Part shown: positions 34,431 to 43,171 of the stretch, piece by piece
Layout: every line of letters starts with the position of its first letter
Position numbering within the stretch: the first letter of the stretch is position 1
NCBI RefSeq assembly: GCF_000285515.1
Contig: NZ_HE610959.1
Span: 704,456 to 768,455 of the forward strand
DNA length: 64,000 nt
Origin: Paenibacillus senegalensis JC66
GTDB taxonomy: Bacteria; Bacillota; Bacilli; Paenibacillales; NBRC-103111
Direction: 5' to 3'
The notes under the pieces: generated by a model
The model's input: only the letters and a program-made list of their open reading frames with translations
The model's database searches: none
Told to the model about the DNA's origin: nothing
Translations under genes and position numbers: made by a program

Positions 34431-35090
34431 ATGGGTAAAGAAGCTGTTGGGAACACCGGCGAACGTCCGGATTTTTCTAAAGATATGTCTGTAGCACAGT
34501 TTGACAGCCATTATTGGTACCTGGCGGAGCTTAAGGATATTTGCCGTAAATATGGGCTTTCGGCTTCCGGGACAAAGGCGGAGCTAACCGCACGAATTCG
34601 GCTATTATTGCTTGGCGAAATCGCATCCGACCAGCGGCAATCTCATACAGCCGCAAGAAAGAAACAGGAGCTGGGCGAGATTACGCTGAATACTCGTCTC
34701 ATCCCCGATGGTTTCAAATTCAATCAGCAGGCCAGACAGTTTTTCGCTGCATATTACGGGAAACAGACGTTTTCTTTTACAAAGGAAATGGCAGCAGCCC
34801 TGCGGGATGCTGAGCGGCGCGGCGACCATGATATGACCGTAGCCGATTTGCTCGACATCTATGAAGGCAAGAAAATAATAACCAATCCTGACGAACGTTC
34901 TTACCAATGGAACCAATTTGTCAAGGATTTCAATAGCGATCCACTCTCGCAACACATCGCAAAAAATCGGATGAAGGTCGCGGCGGCGTTATGGCGGAAG
35001 GTGCGCGACAACCCAGGTGATAAGCGGTATTCCTCCGCGCTATTGCAAGAGTATCTGCACGAGGCGGACTTAACGGACATGGATAGTTAA
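34431..35090 (+). CDS. SAP-domain-containing protein
   Basis: 219 residues from the ATG at 34431. Residues around 30-60 form a SAP helix-extended-helix (Y-L-A-E-L-K-D-I-C-R-K-Y-G-L, then G-T-K-A-E-L-T-A-R-I), a DNA/RNA-binding module. The rest has a helical domain with F-F-A-A-Y-Y-G-K and W-N-Q-F-V-K-D-F seen in uncharacterised SAP proteins of Firmicutes. Basic and soluble, likely nucleic-acid binding. Function otherwise unknown. A terminator follows. Confidence 0.8.
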   Translation: MGKEAVGNTGERPDFSKDMSVAQFDSHYWYLAELKDICRKYGLSASGTKAELTARIRLLLLGEIASDQRQSHTAARKKQELGEITLNTRLIPDGFKFNQQARQFFAAYYGKQTFSFTKEMAAALRDAERRGDHDMTVADLLDIYEGKKIITNPDERSYQWNQFVKDFNSDPLSQHIAKNRMKVAAALWRKVRDNPGDKRYSSALLQEYLHEADLTDMDS

Positions 35091-35121
35091 ACGGATTGGG
35101 ATATTAAAGTTTGAAAGGTGC

Positions 35122-35170
35122 AGAGCGTATCCATTGACAATTCTACCAATTGATACGCTCTATACTTTTT
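35122..35170 (+). terminator. Intrinsic terminator of the SAP-domain gene
   Basis: AGAGCGTATC and GATACGCTCT form a perfect 10-bp stem followed by ATACTTTTT. A second, stronger hairpin (GAAAGCCCAA and TTGGGCTTTC with inner CCCC/GGGG) at 35246-35282 probably ends the convergent HAD gene. Confidence 0.75.
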
Positions 35171-35245
35171 AGATACATCAATCCTTGTCCCAATCCGCCA
35201 TCGGCCGTTAGCCTTTTCGTTGCTGTTTCGTTGCTGCCAACGCTA

Positions 35246-35282
35246 GAAAGCCCAAGTCCCCATTGCGGGGATTTGGGCTTTC
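35246..35282 (-). terminator. GC-rich hairpin at the end of the HAD hydrolase gene
   Basis: A 15- to 16-bp stem with a tetraloop (ATTG) and one internal mismatch, 18 bases after the stop codon of the minus-strand gene. T-run is short (CTTTCT), so termination efficiency is uncertain. Confidence 0.55.
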
Positions 35283-35299
35283 GTCCAGCGGATGATTCA

Positions 35300-36115
35300 T
35301 TATCTCCTGCCGCTTCCGCTGAGCAGGAGCTCATCATACAGCTCCGCCAATGTCGATACGGTCACAGTCGGAGCGACAGAGCGATTGCCAGCCCCTGGCG
35401 CGAGTGAGTGGCGCACCCAGACAGTCTTCATCCCGGCCTGGTCCGCACCGGTGATATCGGTAGCCAGATTGTCGCCGATCATAACGCATTCTTCCGGAAC
35501 AACGCCGTACTCGCACATTGCCAGCTCGTATAGCCAAGCGTGCGGCTTGCCGATGCTGACCACAGGACGGCCAGTAATGGACTTGACGGCAGCAAGCAAG
35601 GAGCCGGTCTCGGGGATGAGCCGTCCGTCCTCACCCGGATGAGAATAATCCGGGTTCGTGCTGATCAAGCGCGCTCCAAGGGCGATCTCGTTGACGATTT
35701 GTTCCAGTTTGAGGTAATCAAATTCTGTATCACGTCCGACAACGATGACCTCGGCAGGATCAGCTTCCTCCCAGTCCAGGACGCGATGGCCAGCATTCGC
35801 TAGCGCCTCGCTCAAGCTTGGACTACCTGCTGCTTTCACTCTCACCCGGCCATATTCCTTCCGCAAGTAACCGGCAACTGCCTCCGTGGCGCTAACAATC
35901 AGCTCATCTTCGAGACGAAGCCCCATTTCTATCAATCTTTTGCGAATTTCTACGGCATTTTCCCGCGAATTGTTTGTGATGAAACCGACCCTGTAGCCTT
36001 GGTGGCGAAGCAGGTCCAGCAATTCGTTAGCCCGTCCAGCCAGCTTTCGCCCGAAGCAGATACAGCCATCGAGGTCAAAAAACAAAGCGCGGATGCCCTC
36101 CATCCATCGATTCAT
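35300..36115 (-). CDS. HAD-superfamily IIA phosphatase (NagD-like)
   Basis: 271 residues. Motif I F-F-D-L-D-G-C-I is at 12-19 (nucleophile and acid Asp), motif II T-N-N-S follows, the C2A cap contains V-V-G-R-D-T-E-F-D-Y, motif III is G-K-P-H, and motif IV M-I-G-D-N-L-A-T-D-I coordinates Mg. Family members dephosphorylate small phosphates such as glycerol 3-phosphate, 4-nitrophenyl phosphate or sugar phosphates. It lies 455 bases beyond the end of the glycerol-phosphate-type operon on the same strand, so a metabolic link is possible but unproven. Confidence 0.9.
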   Translation of the reverse strand: MNRWMEGIRALFFDLDGCICFGRKLAGRANELLDLLRHQGYRVGFITNNSRENAVEIRKRLIEMGLRLEDELIVSATEAVAGYLRKEYGRVRVKAAGSPSLSEALANAGHRVLDWEEADPAEVIVVGRDTEFDYLKLEQIVNEIALGARLISTNPDYSHPGEDGRLIPETGSLLAAVKSITGRPVVSIGKPHAWLYELAMCEYGVVPEECVMIGDNLATDITGADQAGMKTVWVRHSLAPGAGNRSVAPTVTVSTLAELYDELLLSGSGRR

Positions 36116-36570
36116 CCCAAAGCTCCGATCTTTTTTGTATCGTTAATCTATTGGCCCGTAATCACTTCGTACCACAAGCTTTTTCACATCAAAGATTGCA
36201 CGTACCAACTCATAACGCAACACACTCTTTTTATCGTATCACTTTGTATCTTAATCTTGATCTATATCTTGATCTATATCCTGATCTTTATATGGCTCAA
36301 AACTTAAACTAGTGGTTGACAACAAAGGAGGAAATCACTACGGGGAATGAGGGGACCTCCGATCGCTGTTAGCATATGCTCCCGAAGTTGCTTTCCTTCC
36401 TTCGGAAAGCTTGGACTCCCTCTTCCCCTCCGCTTCTGCTATCTTATACTGTCAACCTCTAATTATTAGAGTGAGCCCTTTATCTTGATCTTTATCTTTA
36501 TCTTTTTCTATCACGATGGATTTCTTATCCAGCCAGTTCTACTCAAAAAACTGTCGATTATGCTTTAACG
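36116..36570. other. Intergenic region with TIR-bounded element and ATCTTTAT repeats
   Basis: No gene supported. It contains degenerate TCTTGATCTATA / TCTTTATCTTTA repeats on both sides (36247-36292 and 36481-36512) and, between them, a 144-bp element bounded by GGTTGACA and TGTCAACC. Confidence 0.55.
36314..36457. mobile_element. Putative small non-coding repeat element with 8-bp terminal inverted repeats
   Basis: GGTTGACA (36314-36321) and its exact inverse TGTCAACC (36450-36457) bound a segment with further self-complementary parts (TTCCTTCCTTCGGAA, GGAGG / CCTCC, GAGGGGA / TCCCCTC). There is no reading frame of note. It looks like a MITE- or REP-like intergenic element; only one copy is in this window, so the call rests on structure. 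Confidence 0.35.
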
Positions 36571-37548
36571 TTAACGTGGTTGGGCCGTTCGTATCACATA
36601 ATCGTCCAGCGGATCCGTGCCGCCCTCGCCCTCCAGCAAAATGACTTCGAAATGCGGAACGCCGCCGCGCATTTTGACGGCCAAGATGTGATGGATGTCG
36701 CCCTTTCCGTCGAAGCAGTGCAAACCGCCTGTTTTGCCCATCTGAATATATTGTCGCTCTAGTTTCTCGGTAACTTCCAAATAATGCACGTGGCCGGCTA
36801 CGACTGTGTACGGCCGATTCATCAGGAGCGCCTCCAGCCGCTCGAAGATCTTGTCCGGCTTTTTCCAGGCAGGCTGGTGCATACAGACGAATGTCCAGTC
36901 TACGTCCGCATTGTCGGCTAACACCCTCTCGAAAAAGTCGATCTGCTCGCCACTCAGGTGCGGGTGGATGAGCATGTCCTCGGACAGCTTGAATAATGCC
37001 GCAGCATAGTCCCCTGCCAGATCACGAATCACATCATTGAACAGCATTTGCGGATTACGGATTAACGCCCGGTTGGCCTGCTGTATCAGTTCCAGCGCAG
37101 GCTCAGGAAGCGGCAGCGGAGCCGTCTCCGTATTCGCGATCAGGAATAGCGTACGGTCATAGCGAAACGCGTAATAGTCGACCCCTTTTCGCTCGCGCCA
37201 CACCCGGATCATCGCTTCCGTCCCATAATCGTGGTTGCCGACCGTCTGGAACACCGGTATGCCTAATCCTGCCAGCAGCGGATCGATACGATTCCACTCT
37301 TCGTGCGCCTCTGCCTCGTCTGTCCAATATCCCTCCACCAGATCGCCGATAGAGACGATGAAGTCGGGATTGAGCTTCTTCGCAGCTTCCAGCCCCTTCT
37401 CGAACATTCCATAGACCGCCCCGCCGGTTCGGTCACTAATGAAGGCGAAATCGTAATCACCTCCCCGCGGGACCGGCATTTCCCCGAACCACGGGCCTTT
37501 ATCGGTGCTGAACTTGTTATCATCAGTGAAAAGTTTGCGAATGCTCAT
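36571..37548 (-). CDS. Calcineurin-like metallophosphoesterase
   Basis: 325 residues, cytoplasmic (no signal peptide). Metal-binding blocks in order: I-S-D-R-T-G-G (first block with Arg instead of the usual D-x-H), G-D-L-V-E-G-Y, G-N-H-D-Y, M-H-Q-P and G-H-V-H. AGGAGG is 8 bases before the start, 28 bases after the stop of the UgpB-like gene, so it is the last gene of that operon. Placed there, it probably hydrolyses an imported phosphodiester such as a glycerophosphodiester, by analogy with GpdQ-type enzymes; that is inference from context. Confidence 0.85.
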   Translation of the reverse strand: MSIRKLFTDDNKFSTDKGPWFGEMPVPRGGDYDFAFISDRTGGAVYGMFEKGLEAAKKLNPDFIVSIGDLVEGYWTDEAEAHEEWNRIDPLLAGLGIPVFQTVGNHDYGTEAMIRVWRERKGVDYYAFRYDRTLFLIANTETAPLPLPEPALELIQQANRALIRNPQMLFNDVIRDLAGDYAAALFKLSEDMLIHPHLSGEQIDFFERVLADNADVDWTFVCMHQPAWKKPDKIFERLEALLMNRPYTVVAGHVHYLEVTEKLERQYIQMGKTGGLHCFDGKGDIHHILAVKMRGGVPHFEVILLEGEGGTDPLDDYVIRTAQPR

Positions 37549-37576
37549 CGCTGAATCCTCCTATTTCCTTTATTAT

Positions 37577-38917
37577 TTAAGGCGCTATAAGCGCATTAGC
37601 TTGCTTGGCCGCTTCCCTCATAGCTTCTTCCGGCGTCTTCTGACCCTGCAGCGCAGCCTGGATCTGGTCGCTGATGATCTTCTGCACGCGGGAGCCGCCT
37701 TGACCCGGAAAGTTAAACCACGGCACCATTTCGTCGATCTGTTCATACGTCGCTTTATAGACCGGGTTTTCCTCTAAAAATGTCTGCATCTCGGGATCGT
37801 CCAGCGCTGTCTGCCGGGATACCATATAGCCGGTTGACGTTGAGATTTGGACGGAGCGCTTCGGATCAATCAGGAACTTGATGAAATCCCAAGCCGCCTC
37901 CTGCTTCTCCGGGTCAGCGGTAAATATCATCAAATTTGAGCCGCCGGCCGGCACGATGCGTTTGCCGTTATATGTCGGGAACGGAGCAGTGCGCAATTCA
38001 TATTGAGCCGTCGGCAGAATCATGCCTAGACCCGCAGTTGTGTTGACGAGCATGGACACGTCCCCTCTCGCCATCGATTCAAACGTCTGCATCTGCTGGA
38101 GCAGCGGCATCGACTTGGCATTGATCACCATGTCGGCCACCATGCGGACTGCGTTCACGCTCGCATCGGTATCGAGGCCGACCGTCTTGCCGTCAGCGGA
38201 CATCATGGTGCCGCCGTAGGTCTCCATAAGCGCCTGAAACAGCCAGCCGAAATCAATCGGTACGCTGGCGCCAAAGCGGCCATCACGGGTCAACTGCCCG
38301 GCAAATTCCGGGAATTCTTCCCAAGTCTGCGGCGGCTTGTCCGGGTCGAGTCCGGCCTCCCGGAAATGATCGGCATTGTAATACAGAATCGGGGTGCTGA
38401 TGCCATACGGCAGCCCGATCAGCTGTCCCTGTTCGTTCTTGCCCAAATTCAACATAGTCGGAAAATAATCCGTCATATCATATCCATCCCGCTCAATGAA
38501 CGGTTCGAGCGGCACCGCGTTCATGACGTCATTGGCAAACCGGGTATACAAGAGACCGTTAGCTACGACTTCAGGCATTTTCCTGGCCGCCGCCTGCACC
38601 TGCAGCTTCTCTACGATCCCTTCATAGCCGTCCTGAACGAACACGGCGGTTACCTTAACGTTGCTCTGAGAGTTGTTGTACTCCTCCACCAGGGAGTCGA
38701 TCAATTCGCCGCCCCAAATGTTCCAAAATTCGATTTCCACCGGTGCTGATGCTTGCGGCGATGCCGCGCCCGCTGAACCGGTTGTGCCGGTCGTGCCATT
38801 CGCACCTTTCGTACCGTTCGCATCTTTCGTACCGGCCGCCCCATTCGCACCGGTCCCGCAAGCCGCCATCGCGATGGCCAGCAGGAGCAGCAGCAAGATT
38901 GTCATTATTTTTTTCAT
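37577..38917 (-). CDS. UgpB-like extracellular solute-binding lipoprotein
   Basis: 446 residues from the ATG at 38917 (AGGAGA 8 bases before). A signal peptide ends in A-M-A-A-C (lipidated Cys), then a low-complexity linker of Gly/Ala/Asn/Thr (about 22-60) and a family 1 binding domain. The blocks I-E-F-W-N-I-W-G-G-E-L, S-T-P-I-L-Y-Y-N and G-L-D-P-D-K-P-P-Q-T-W-E-E are close to glycerol-3-phosphate-binding UgpB proteins. It would capture glycerol 3-phosphate or glycerophosphodiesters for the two upstream-encoded permeases. Substrate assignment leans also on glpP at the head of the cluster. Confidence 0.88.
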   Translation of the reverse strand: MKKIMTILLLLLLAIAMAACGTGANGAAGTKDANGTKGANGTTGTTGSAGAASPQASAPVEIEFWNIWGGELIDSLVEEYNNSQSNVKVTAVFVQDGYEGIVEKLQVQAAARKMPEVVANGLLYTRFANDVMNAVPLEPFIERDGYDMTDYFPTMLNLGKNEQGQLIGLPYGISTPILYYNADHFREAGLDPDKPPQTWEEFPEFAGQLTRDGRFGASVPIDFGWLFQALMETYGGTMMSADGKTVGLDTDASVNAVRMVADMVINAKSMPLLQQMQTFESMARGDVSMLVNTTAGLGMILPTAQYELRTAPFPTYNGKRIVPAGGSNLMIFTADPEKQEAAWDFIKFLIDPKRSVQISTSTGYMVSRQTALDDPEMQTFLEENPVYKATYEQIDEMVPWFNFPGQGGSRVQKIISDQIQAALQGQKTPEEAMREAAKQANALIAP

Positions 38918-38977
38918 GACCATTCTCTCCTGTCCGTTTGATAGGTTATTAGGATCTATGTGAACCAGAGCGATCCG

Positions 38978-39805
38978 CTATCCTTTCAGTCCGCTCTGGG
39001 CAAATCCGTCAACGATGTAGCGCTGGGCAATCAGATACAGCAGCAGCACCGGGATCATGGACAAGGCGGCGACAGCCATCGTCCCTCCCCAATTCATCTG
39101 CGTCTCGCTGCGGAAATATTGGAACGCCAGCGGCAAAGGCATCATGTCCGGATCGGTCAGCACGAGAAGCGGCCAGTTGAATTCATTAAAGTTGGCCAGG
39201 AACGCAATAACGCCAAGCGTCCAGAGCATCGTGCCGGACATGCGGATGTACACTATCCATAACACCCGCAAGGGACCGCATCCGTCAATCGTGGCTGCCT
39301 CCGCCAATTCCTTCGGGATCATCAGGAACGACTGCCTCAGCAGGAAGATCGCAAATCCGCTGGCCAGGTGCGGAACGATCACTCCGGCTAACGTGTTCAG
39401 CGCATTCATCTGGTTAACGATGAGATACGTTGGCACAAGCGTTACCTGCATAGGGACCATCATGGTCATAAGCACGAACAGGAACAGCATGTCCCGGCCG
39501 GGAAATCGATAATAGGCAAAAGCAAAAGCCGCACAAACACCGATGAACAATTGACCGAATGTCTGCAGCACACCGATGCGCAAGCTATTGAACAGCCACC
39601 GGAAAAACGGTACATTGGTCAAACTCTGGATGTAATTTTCCCAGTGCAGCGGGCCTGTCCAGACGAGATGACCGGAGAAGACGTATTCTTCCGATCTTAA
39701 CGAGATCGATAACATCCAGATGATCGGCACCATCGCCAGCAGAGCAAGAACAGCCAGCAGCACATGCTTCCCCGTCTCCTCCGTCAATCTCCATAAGCGG
39801 ATCAT
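38978..39805 (-). CDS. ABC transporter permease (UgpE/MalG type)
   Basis: 275 residues from the ATG at 39805, which has AGGAG 8 bases upstream; the frame extends to 39997 but that part is the 3' end of the neighbouring permease in another frame. Six membrane segments and the EAA loop E-A-A-T-I-D-G-C-G are present. Ends F-A-Q-S-G-L-K-G like many MalG-type subunits. Forms the channel with the other permease; no ATPase is encoded nearby, so a shared MsmX/UgpC-type ATPase is expected. Confidence 0.92.
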   Translation of the reverse strand: MIRLWRLTEETGKHVLLAVLALLAMVPIIWMLSISLRSEEYVFSGHLVWTGPLHWENYIQSLTNVPFFRWLFNSLRIGVLQTFGQLFIGVCAAFAFAYYRFPGRDMLFLFVLMTMMVPMQVTLVPTYLIVNQMNALNTLAGVIVPHLASGFAIFLLRQSFLMIPKELAEAATIDGCGPLRVLWIVYIRMSGTMLWTLGVIAFLANFNEFNWPLLVLTDPDMMPLPLAFQYFRSETQMNWGGTMAVAALSMIPVLLLYLIAQRYIVDGFAQSGLKG

Positions 39806-39854
39806 TGCCGCCACTCCTTTCGTTTGGAATTTCGTTTGCAATTTTCGTTTGGAA

Positions 39855-40748
39855 TCATGAATAGTGAACCGAACTCCGGGACAGGCGGAGCTGAACAGCT
39901 GTGATGAGCAGGACAATGGCGAACAGAATGACGGAGATGGCTGCCGCCTTGCCGATGCTGAAGAACTGGAACGCTTCTTGATATAACTGGTATACAAGCA
40001 CGTTTGAAGAATTATTCGGGCCGCCGTTCGTCATGATTTTGATCAGTGCGAAATTTTGAAACGATGAGATGACCCCCATAATGATGATGAACAGCGTGAT
40101 CGGCGAGAGCAGCGGCAGCGTTAAATGGACTAACCGGCGGAAGCGGCCTGCACCGTCTAGCTCGGCGGCCTCGTATAACCCTTTGTCGATCGCCTTCAAT
40201 CCGGATACGTACAGCAGCATCTCGTAGCCGAAGCTTTTCCAAATCCCCACGATAGCTACCGCCCATAACGCCGTAGAACTGTTCGACAGCCAGTTCGGAC
40301 CGTTGATCCCGAAAAGTGAAAGCAATTTGTTGATGATACCGCTCTGATAGTCGTACATCAGACTCCAGATGATGGCGATGACGGCGATCGACGAGATGAC
40401 CGGCAGGTAAAAGATGAACCGGTACACCGTCCTCCCCCGCTGCAGGCTCTCGATGAGCAGCGCCAGCCCGAGACCGATCGCAATGGAAGCGGGCAGCGTC
40501 ATCAGCAAATACAGAAACGTATTAAGCAGTGACTTCCAGAACACTTCGTCATGCATAAGCGCCGCATAGTTGGACAAACCGACAAACGTCCGCTCCGGAC
40601 TGATCATGTTCCACTGCTGGAAGCTAAGCAGCAAAGTGTACAAGAACGGGTAGATAAAAAACACGGCGTACAACAACAATGCGGGCAGCAAAAACAAGAA
40701 GGGCAGAAGCAGCATTTTTCGGCGATATCCTATCTTCAGCTTGGTCAT
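39855..40748 (-). CDS. ABC transporter permease (UgpA/MalF type)
   Basis: 297 residues with six predicted helices and the EAA loop E-A-A-E-L-D-G-A-G near residue 205. First structural gene after the terminator-containing leader. GAGAGGAG precedes the start. The gap to the next permease (49 bases) includes a short direct repeat of TTTCGTTTGGAAT. Together with the following genes it makes a CUT1 importer of the glycerol-3-phosphate type. Confidence 0.92.
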   Translation of the reverse strand: MTKLKIGYRRKMLLLPFLFLLPALLLYAVFFIYPFLYTLLLSFQQWNMISPERTFVGLSNYAALMHDEVFWKSLLNTFLYLLMTLPASIAIGLGLALLIESLQRGRTVYRFIFYLPVISSIAVIAIIWSLMYDYQSGIINKLLSLFGINGPNWLSNSSTALWAVAIVGIWKSFGYEMLLYVSGLKAIDKGLYEAAELDGAGRFRRLVHLTLPLLSPITLFIIIMGVISSFQNFALIKIMTNGGPNNSSNVLVYQLYQEAFQFFSIGKAAAISVILFAIVLLITAVQLRLSRSSVHYS

Positions 40749-40803
40749 GGTAACTCCTCTCTTTCCGCAATTGTCTTTGCAGGGAAAAGGTGCTGCGAAA
40801 CGG

Positions 40804-40866
40804 AAAAAAGCTCATCCCAACAATTAATAAAGGCACTAAGCCCGTATCATTGTTGTTCAGAGCTTT
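40804..40866 (-). promoter_or_regulatory. Leader terminator, candidate GlpP antitermination target
   Basis: On the minus strand AAAGCTC...AACAAT pairs with ATTGTT...GAGCTTT and runs into TTTTTT, a complete intrinsic terminator 56 bases before the first permease gene and 170 bases after glpP. No gene ends here other than glpP, so it is placed to act as a conditional terminator. GlpP in Bacillus subtilis relieves such leader terminators when glycerol 3-phosphate is present. Confidence 0.7.
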
Positions 40867-41035
40867 CTCTTCGTTCATCACTCTAAACAAAAATCGCGAA
40901 GATTACGATGTAGTTGTCCGATCCTCTTTGCCGACTTTCTTTTATTATAGATTTGGTTTATTATCACTGGATTACCGGTATGTAAACTAAACGTTAAATG
41001 TAGTTCCATGCTCATACCCAGGCTAATCTTGCGAC

Positions 41036-41632
41036 TCATGAAGAATGTTCAAGAAGCTGCTCGAACGACAAATTCCACAGCGCCTTGTTGCTAACGGACA
41101 GCGATGTTGCTCCAGCCGCCAAAGCAGCGGATGCCTCCGTCTCCGTCTGAATCAAACCGCTCGCAACAACCGGAGTTTTCTCCAGCTCCGAGGCGAATGT
41201 CCGGGTGATCTTGTCAATGATGCCAGGCATCAATTCGATGCCATCGGGTTCCAATTGGCGGGTTAGCTTCAATCCGTTATCCAGCGCGCCCGAGTCTAGA
41301 ACGAACAAATGCAGGATACCGTATAAACCGCAGCGTTTAGCTTCCTTGATCAGATGCGCCTTCGGTGTAACAATGCCGTCAGCCCCCGCGAACTCAGCAA
41401 TCCACTCGACACTTTCCCGATCGGTGCTGGACAAACCGCGGATCAGATCGATATGCACGAATGCTCCTTTACCGGCCTGCTTCGTAAGGCGAACGCTGTC
41501 CACGATTTCCTTCACGGCACCCCCCATAAAAAACAGGTTGTCTACTGTGCTGTGCAGCGCATCATTCAAGTCCCCCATTTGCCGAACGGCGGCGATAATC
41601 GGATGACCACCAATCTTGTGCAGTAATCGCAT
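41036..41632 (-). CDS. glpP: Glycerol-3-phosphate-responsive antiterminator
   Basis: 198 residues matching the GlpP family over the whole length: H-P-I-I-A-A-V-R near the start, F-F-M-G-G-A-V-K-E-I, K-G-A-F-V-H-I-D-L-I-R-G-L, D-G-I-V-T-P-K-A, L-F-V-L-D-S-G-A-L, E-L-M-P-G-I-I-D-K-I and V-V-A-S-G-L-I-Q-T. It folds as a small TIM barrel, binds glycerol 3-phosphate and then leader mRNA, and stops early termination of glp genes. AGGAG lies 10 bases upstream. Here it directly precedes a transporter operon instead of the usual glpFK, which makes the operon its likely target. Confidence 0.93.
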   Translation of the reverse strand: MRLLHKIGGHPIIAAVRQMGDLNDALHSTVDNLFFMGGAVKEIVDSVRLTKQAGKGAFVHIDLIRGLSSTDRESVEWIAEFAGADGIVTPKAHLIKEAKRCGLYGILHLFVLDSGALDNGLKLTRQLEPDGIELMPGIIDKITRTFASELEKTPVVASGLIQTETEASAALAAGATSLSVSNKALWNLSFEQLLEHSS

Positions 41633-41894
41633 TCGGGATCTACTCCTGTATGTCGTTAAATTTCAAATCCATATAAATTTCAAATCCATATGCTTGTGTT
41701 CCTATTGAATTGATAGCGGCTGTGTACATGGAACAGGTCGTGTATCCGCAGTGCCGGACGGTGCCTTTTGCCTATATTAATTGTGGATTTTATTTATTTG
41801 CCCAGTATCAACCGATCGTAAAGAGAATGTCAAATTTGAAGCTCCTTTTTAGTTCATCAATTGAAACAAGTCTGCTTCAACTAACGTTCCTTTA

Positions 41895-42779
41895 TTAACT
41901 AGCTCCAGAATTAATTGCAGCATCCCAAGCTTCTTTAAACTCATTGATATCGTTATACCGATGATCTCGTTCTGGACTAACTGCTCGTAAAGCTATTTCG
42001 TAAAGCGATCGGTTCGCCTCCCATTTTGAAAAAGAGTGGTCCGTCTCGCCACCGAGCAATCCAAATGTGATAGCCCCCATGGTAAAAACATTCGTTTTGG
42101 CATCAATCGGAGCACCTAATCTAAACTCTTCCGGCGATTTTGAACGTGCTGCTCCCCAAAAATGTTCTCCCATATCATTTACAGAGGGAGCCGGTCTATA
42201 AAAGTCAATGTCGCAGATTTTAGTCACATCTCGTGAAAAATCATACATAATACTACCATCATAAAAATCGACTGCTACATAACCTTTTGCTTCAACATAT
42301 CTGTGAAATTCAAAAATAGCATTTAAAGACTTCAACCTCTTCTCGACTGGCAGCTGTCTATACTTATAGAAGGGTGAATCCGGATGGTTATATTTTGCTA
42401 TCCCCGCAAACAGCCAATGTGAGTGCAGACACTCGCCATTAAACCATTCAAATATCGCGGCATAACCATTCTTCGTTTCAAAATGATCTACAAGCGTTAT
42501 TAAAAGCGGATGTTCTAAAATCGAATATAACGGCATTGCTCTTGACAATCGCAGTACAGCATCACGTGGATCTCCGGAAAAATCCATCGGCTTGCATCCC
42601 GCATATTTAACGAACCGTTTTTGGCCATCCTTTACAATACCAAAGCAGATGTTTCCAGAATCCTGCTGATCAAATACACAGAAAACCTCACCCATTTTGT
42701 TCAACCATGAAAAGTCGTGCTCCTCTTGAAGCTTAACCATGATCTTGTCTAACTTGATCGTTACTGGCTCTAGACTCAT
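41895..42779 (-). CDS. Protein kinase-like (Ser/Thr) protein
   Basis: 294 residues with a divergent eukaryotic-type kinase fold. The N-lobe has F-V-K-Y-A-G (possible ATP-binding Lys), the catalytic loop looks like V-A-V-D-F-Y-D-G-S-I-M-Y-D-F in place of H-R-D-x-x-x-x-N, and the metal loop is I-C-D-I-D-F instead of D-F-G. The S-P-E-E segment replaces A-P-E. These departures are shared, as far as I recall, with a group of Bacillales kinases that may act on proteins or small molecules. No membrane segment. GAGGGGA precedes the ATG. Monocistronic. Confidence 0.7.
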   Translation of the reverse strand: MSLEPVTIKLDKIMVKLQEEHDFSWLNKMGEVFCVFDQQDSGNICFGIVKDGQKRFVKYAGCKPMDFSGDPRDAVLRLSRAMPLYSILEHPLLITLVDHFETKNGYAAIFEWFNGECLHSHWLFAGIAKYNHPDSPFYKYRQLPVEKRLKSLNAIFEFHRYVEAKGYVAVDFYDGSIMYDFSRDVTKICDIDFYRPAPSVNDMGEHFWGAARSKSPEEFRLGAPIDAKTNVFTMGAITFGLLGGETDHSFSKWEANRSLYEIALRAVSPERDHRYNDINEFKEAWDAAINSGAS

Positions 42780-43171
42780 GTATTCATCCCCTCAATGTCA
42801 GGGAATCGCGCAGTTTACTGGGCTAGTTATACGCTATTCCCTTTATTCTATTAGCCCTATTTCTGCTGGTTAGATTTATCTTCATAGCACATCACTCCTT
42901 TTCATAAACGCAGGAAGCAAGTCCGCGAACCCCGCCAATCTTGGCTGGATTCATGCTGAAGTTGTGACCGAAAACCATGTTTGTTTTCTTACAAACTTCT
43001 CGCGCTTATTTTCAACACTATACCTTTGAAAATTGGAAAGGTTCAAGAGCAAAAAACTATACAACGATTTTCTATCAAGAGCGCGGATACGTGGAAGAGG
43101 CAGGTCCTGCTTACATATTAAAGGGTATCGGCGAATATCCTGTAACAACCTATGCCTCGGGAGGTATTAAC
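42780..43171. other. Intergenic region between kinase and SDR genes
   Basis: No supportable gene. The SDR frame is open upstream to 42977, but the extension has no ribosome binding site and no family similarity. A few very short frames exist on the minus strand without evidence for translation. Confidence 0.5.

Noticed and set aside
36116..36307. Tail of the plus-strand frame opposite the HAD gene
   Set aside because: Composed of ATCTTGATCTATA repeats; not protein-like.
42977..43171. N-terminal extension of the SDR gene
   Set aside because: No ribosome binding site and no family similarity, whereas the internal ATG at 43172 has GGGAGGT and the conserved N-terminus.
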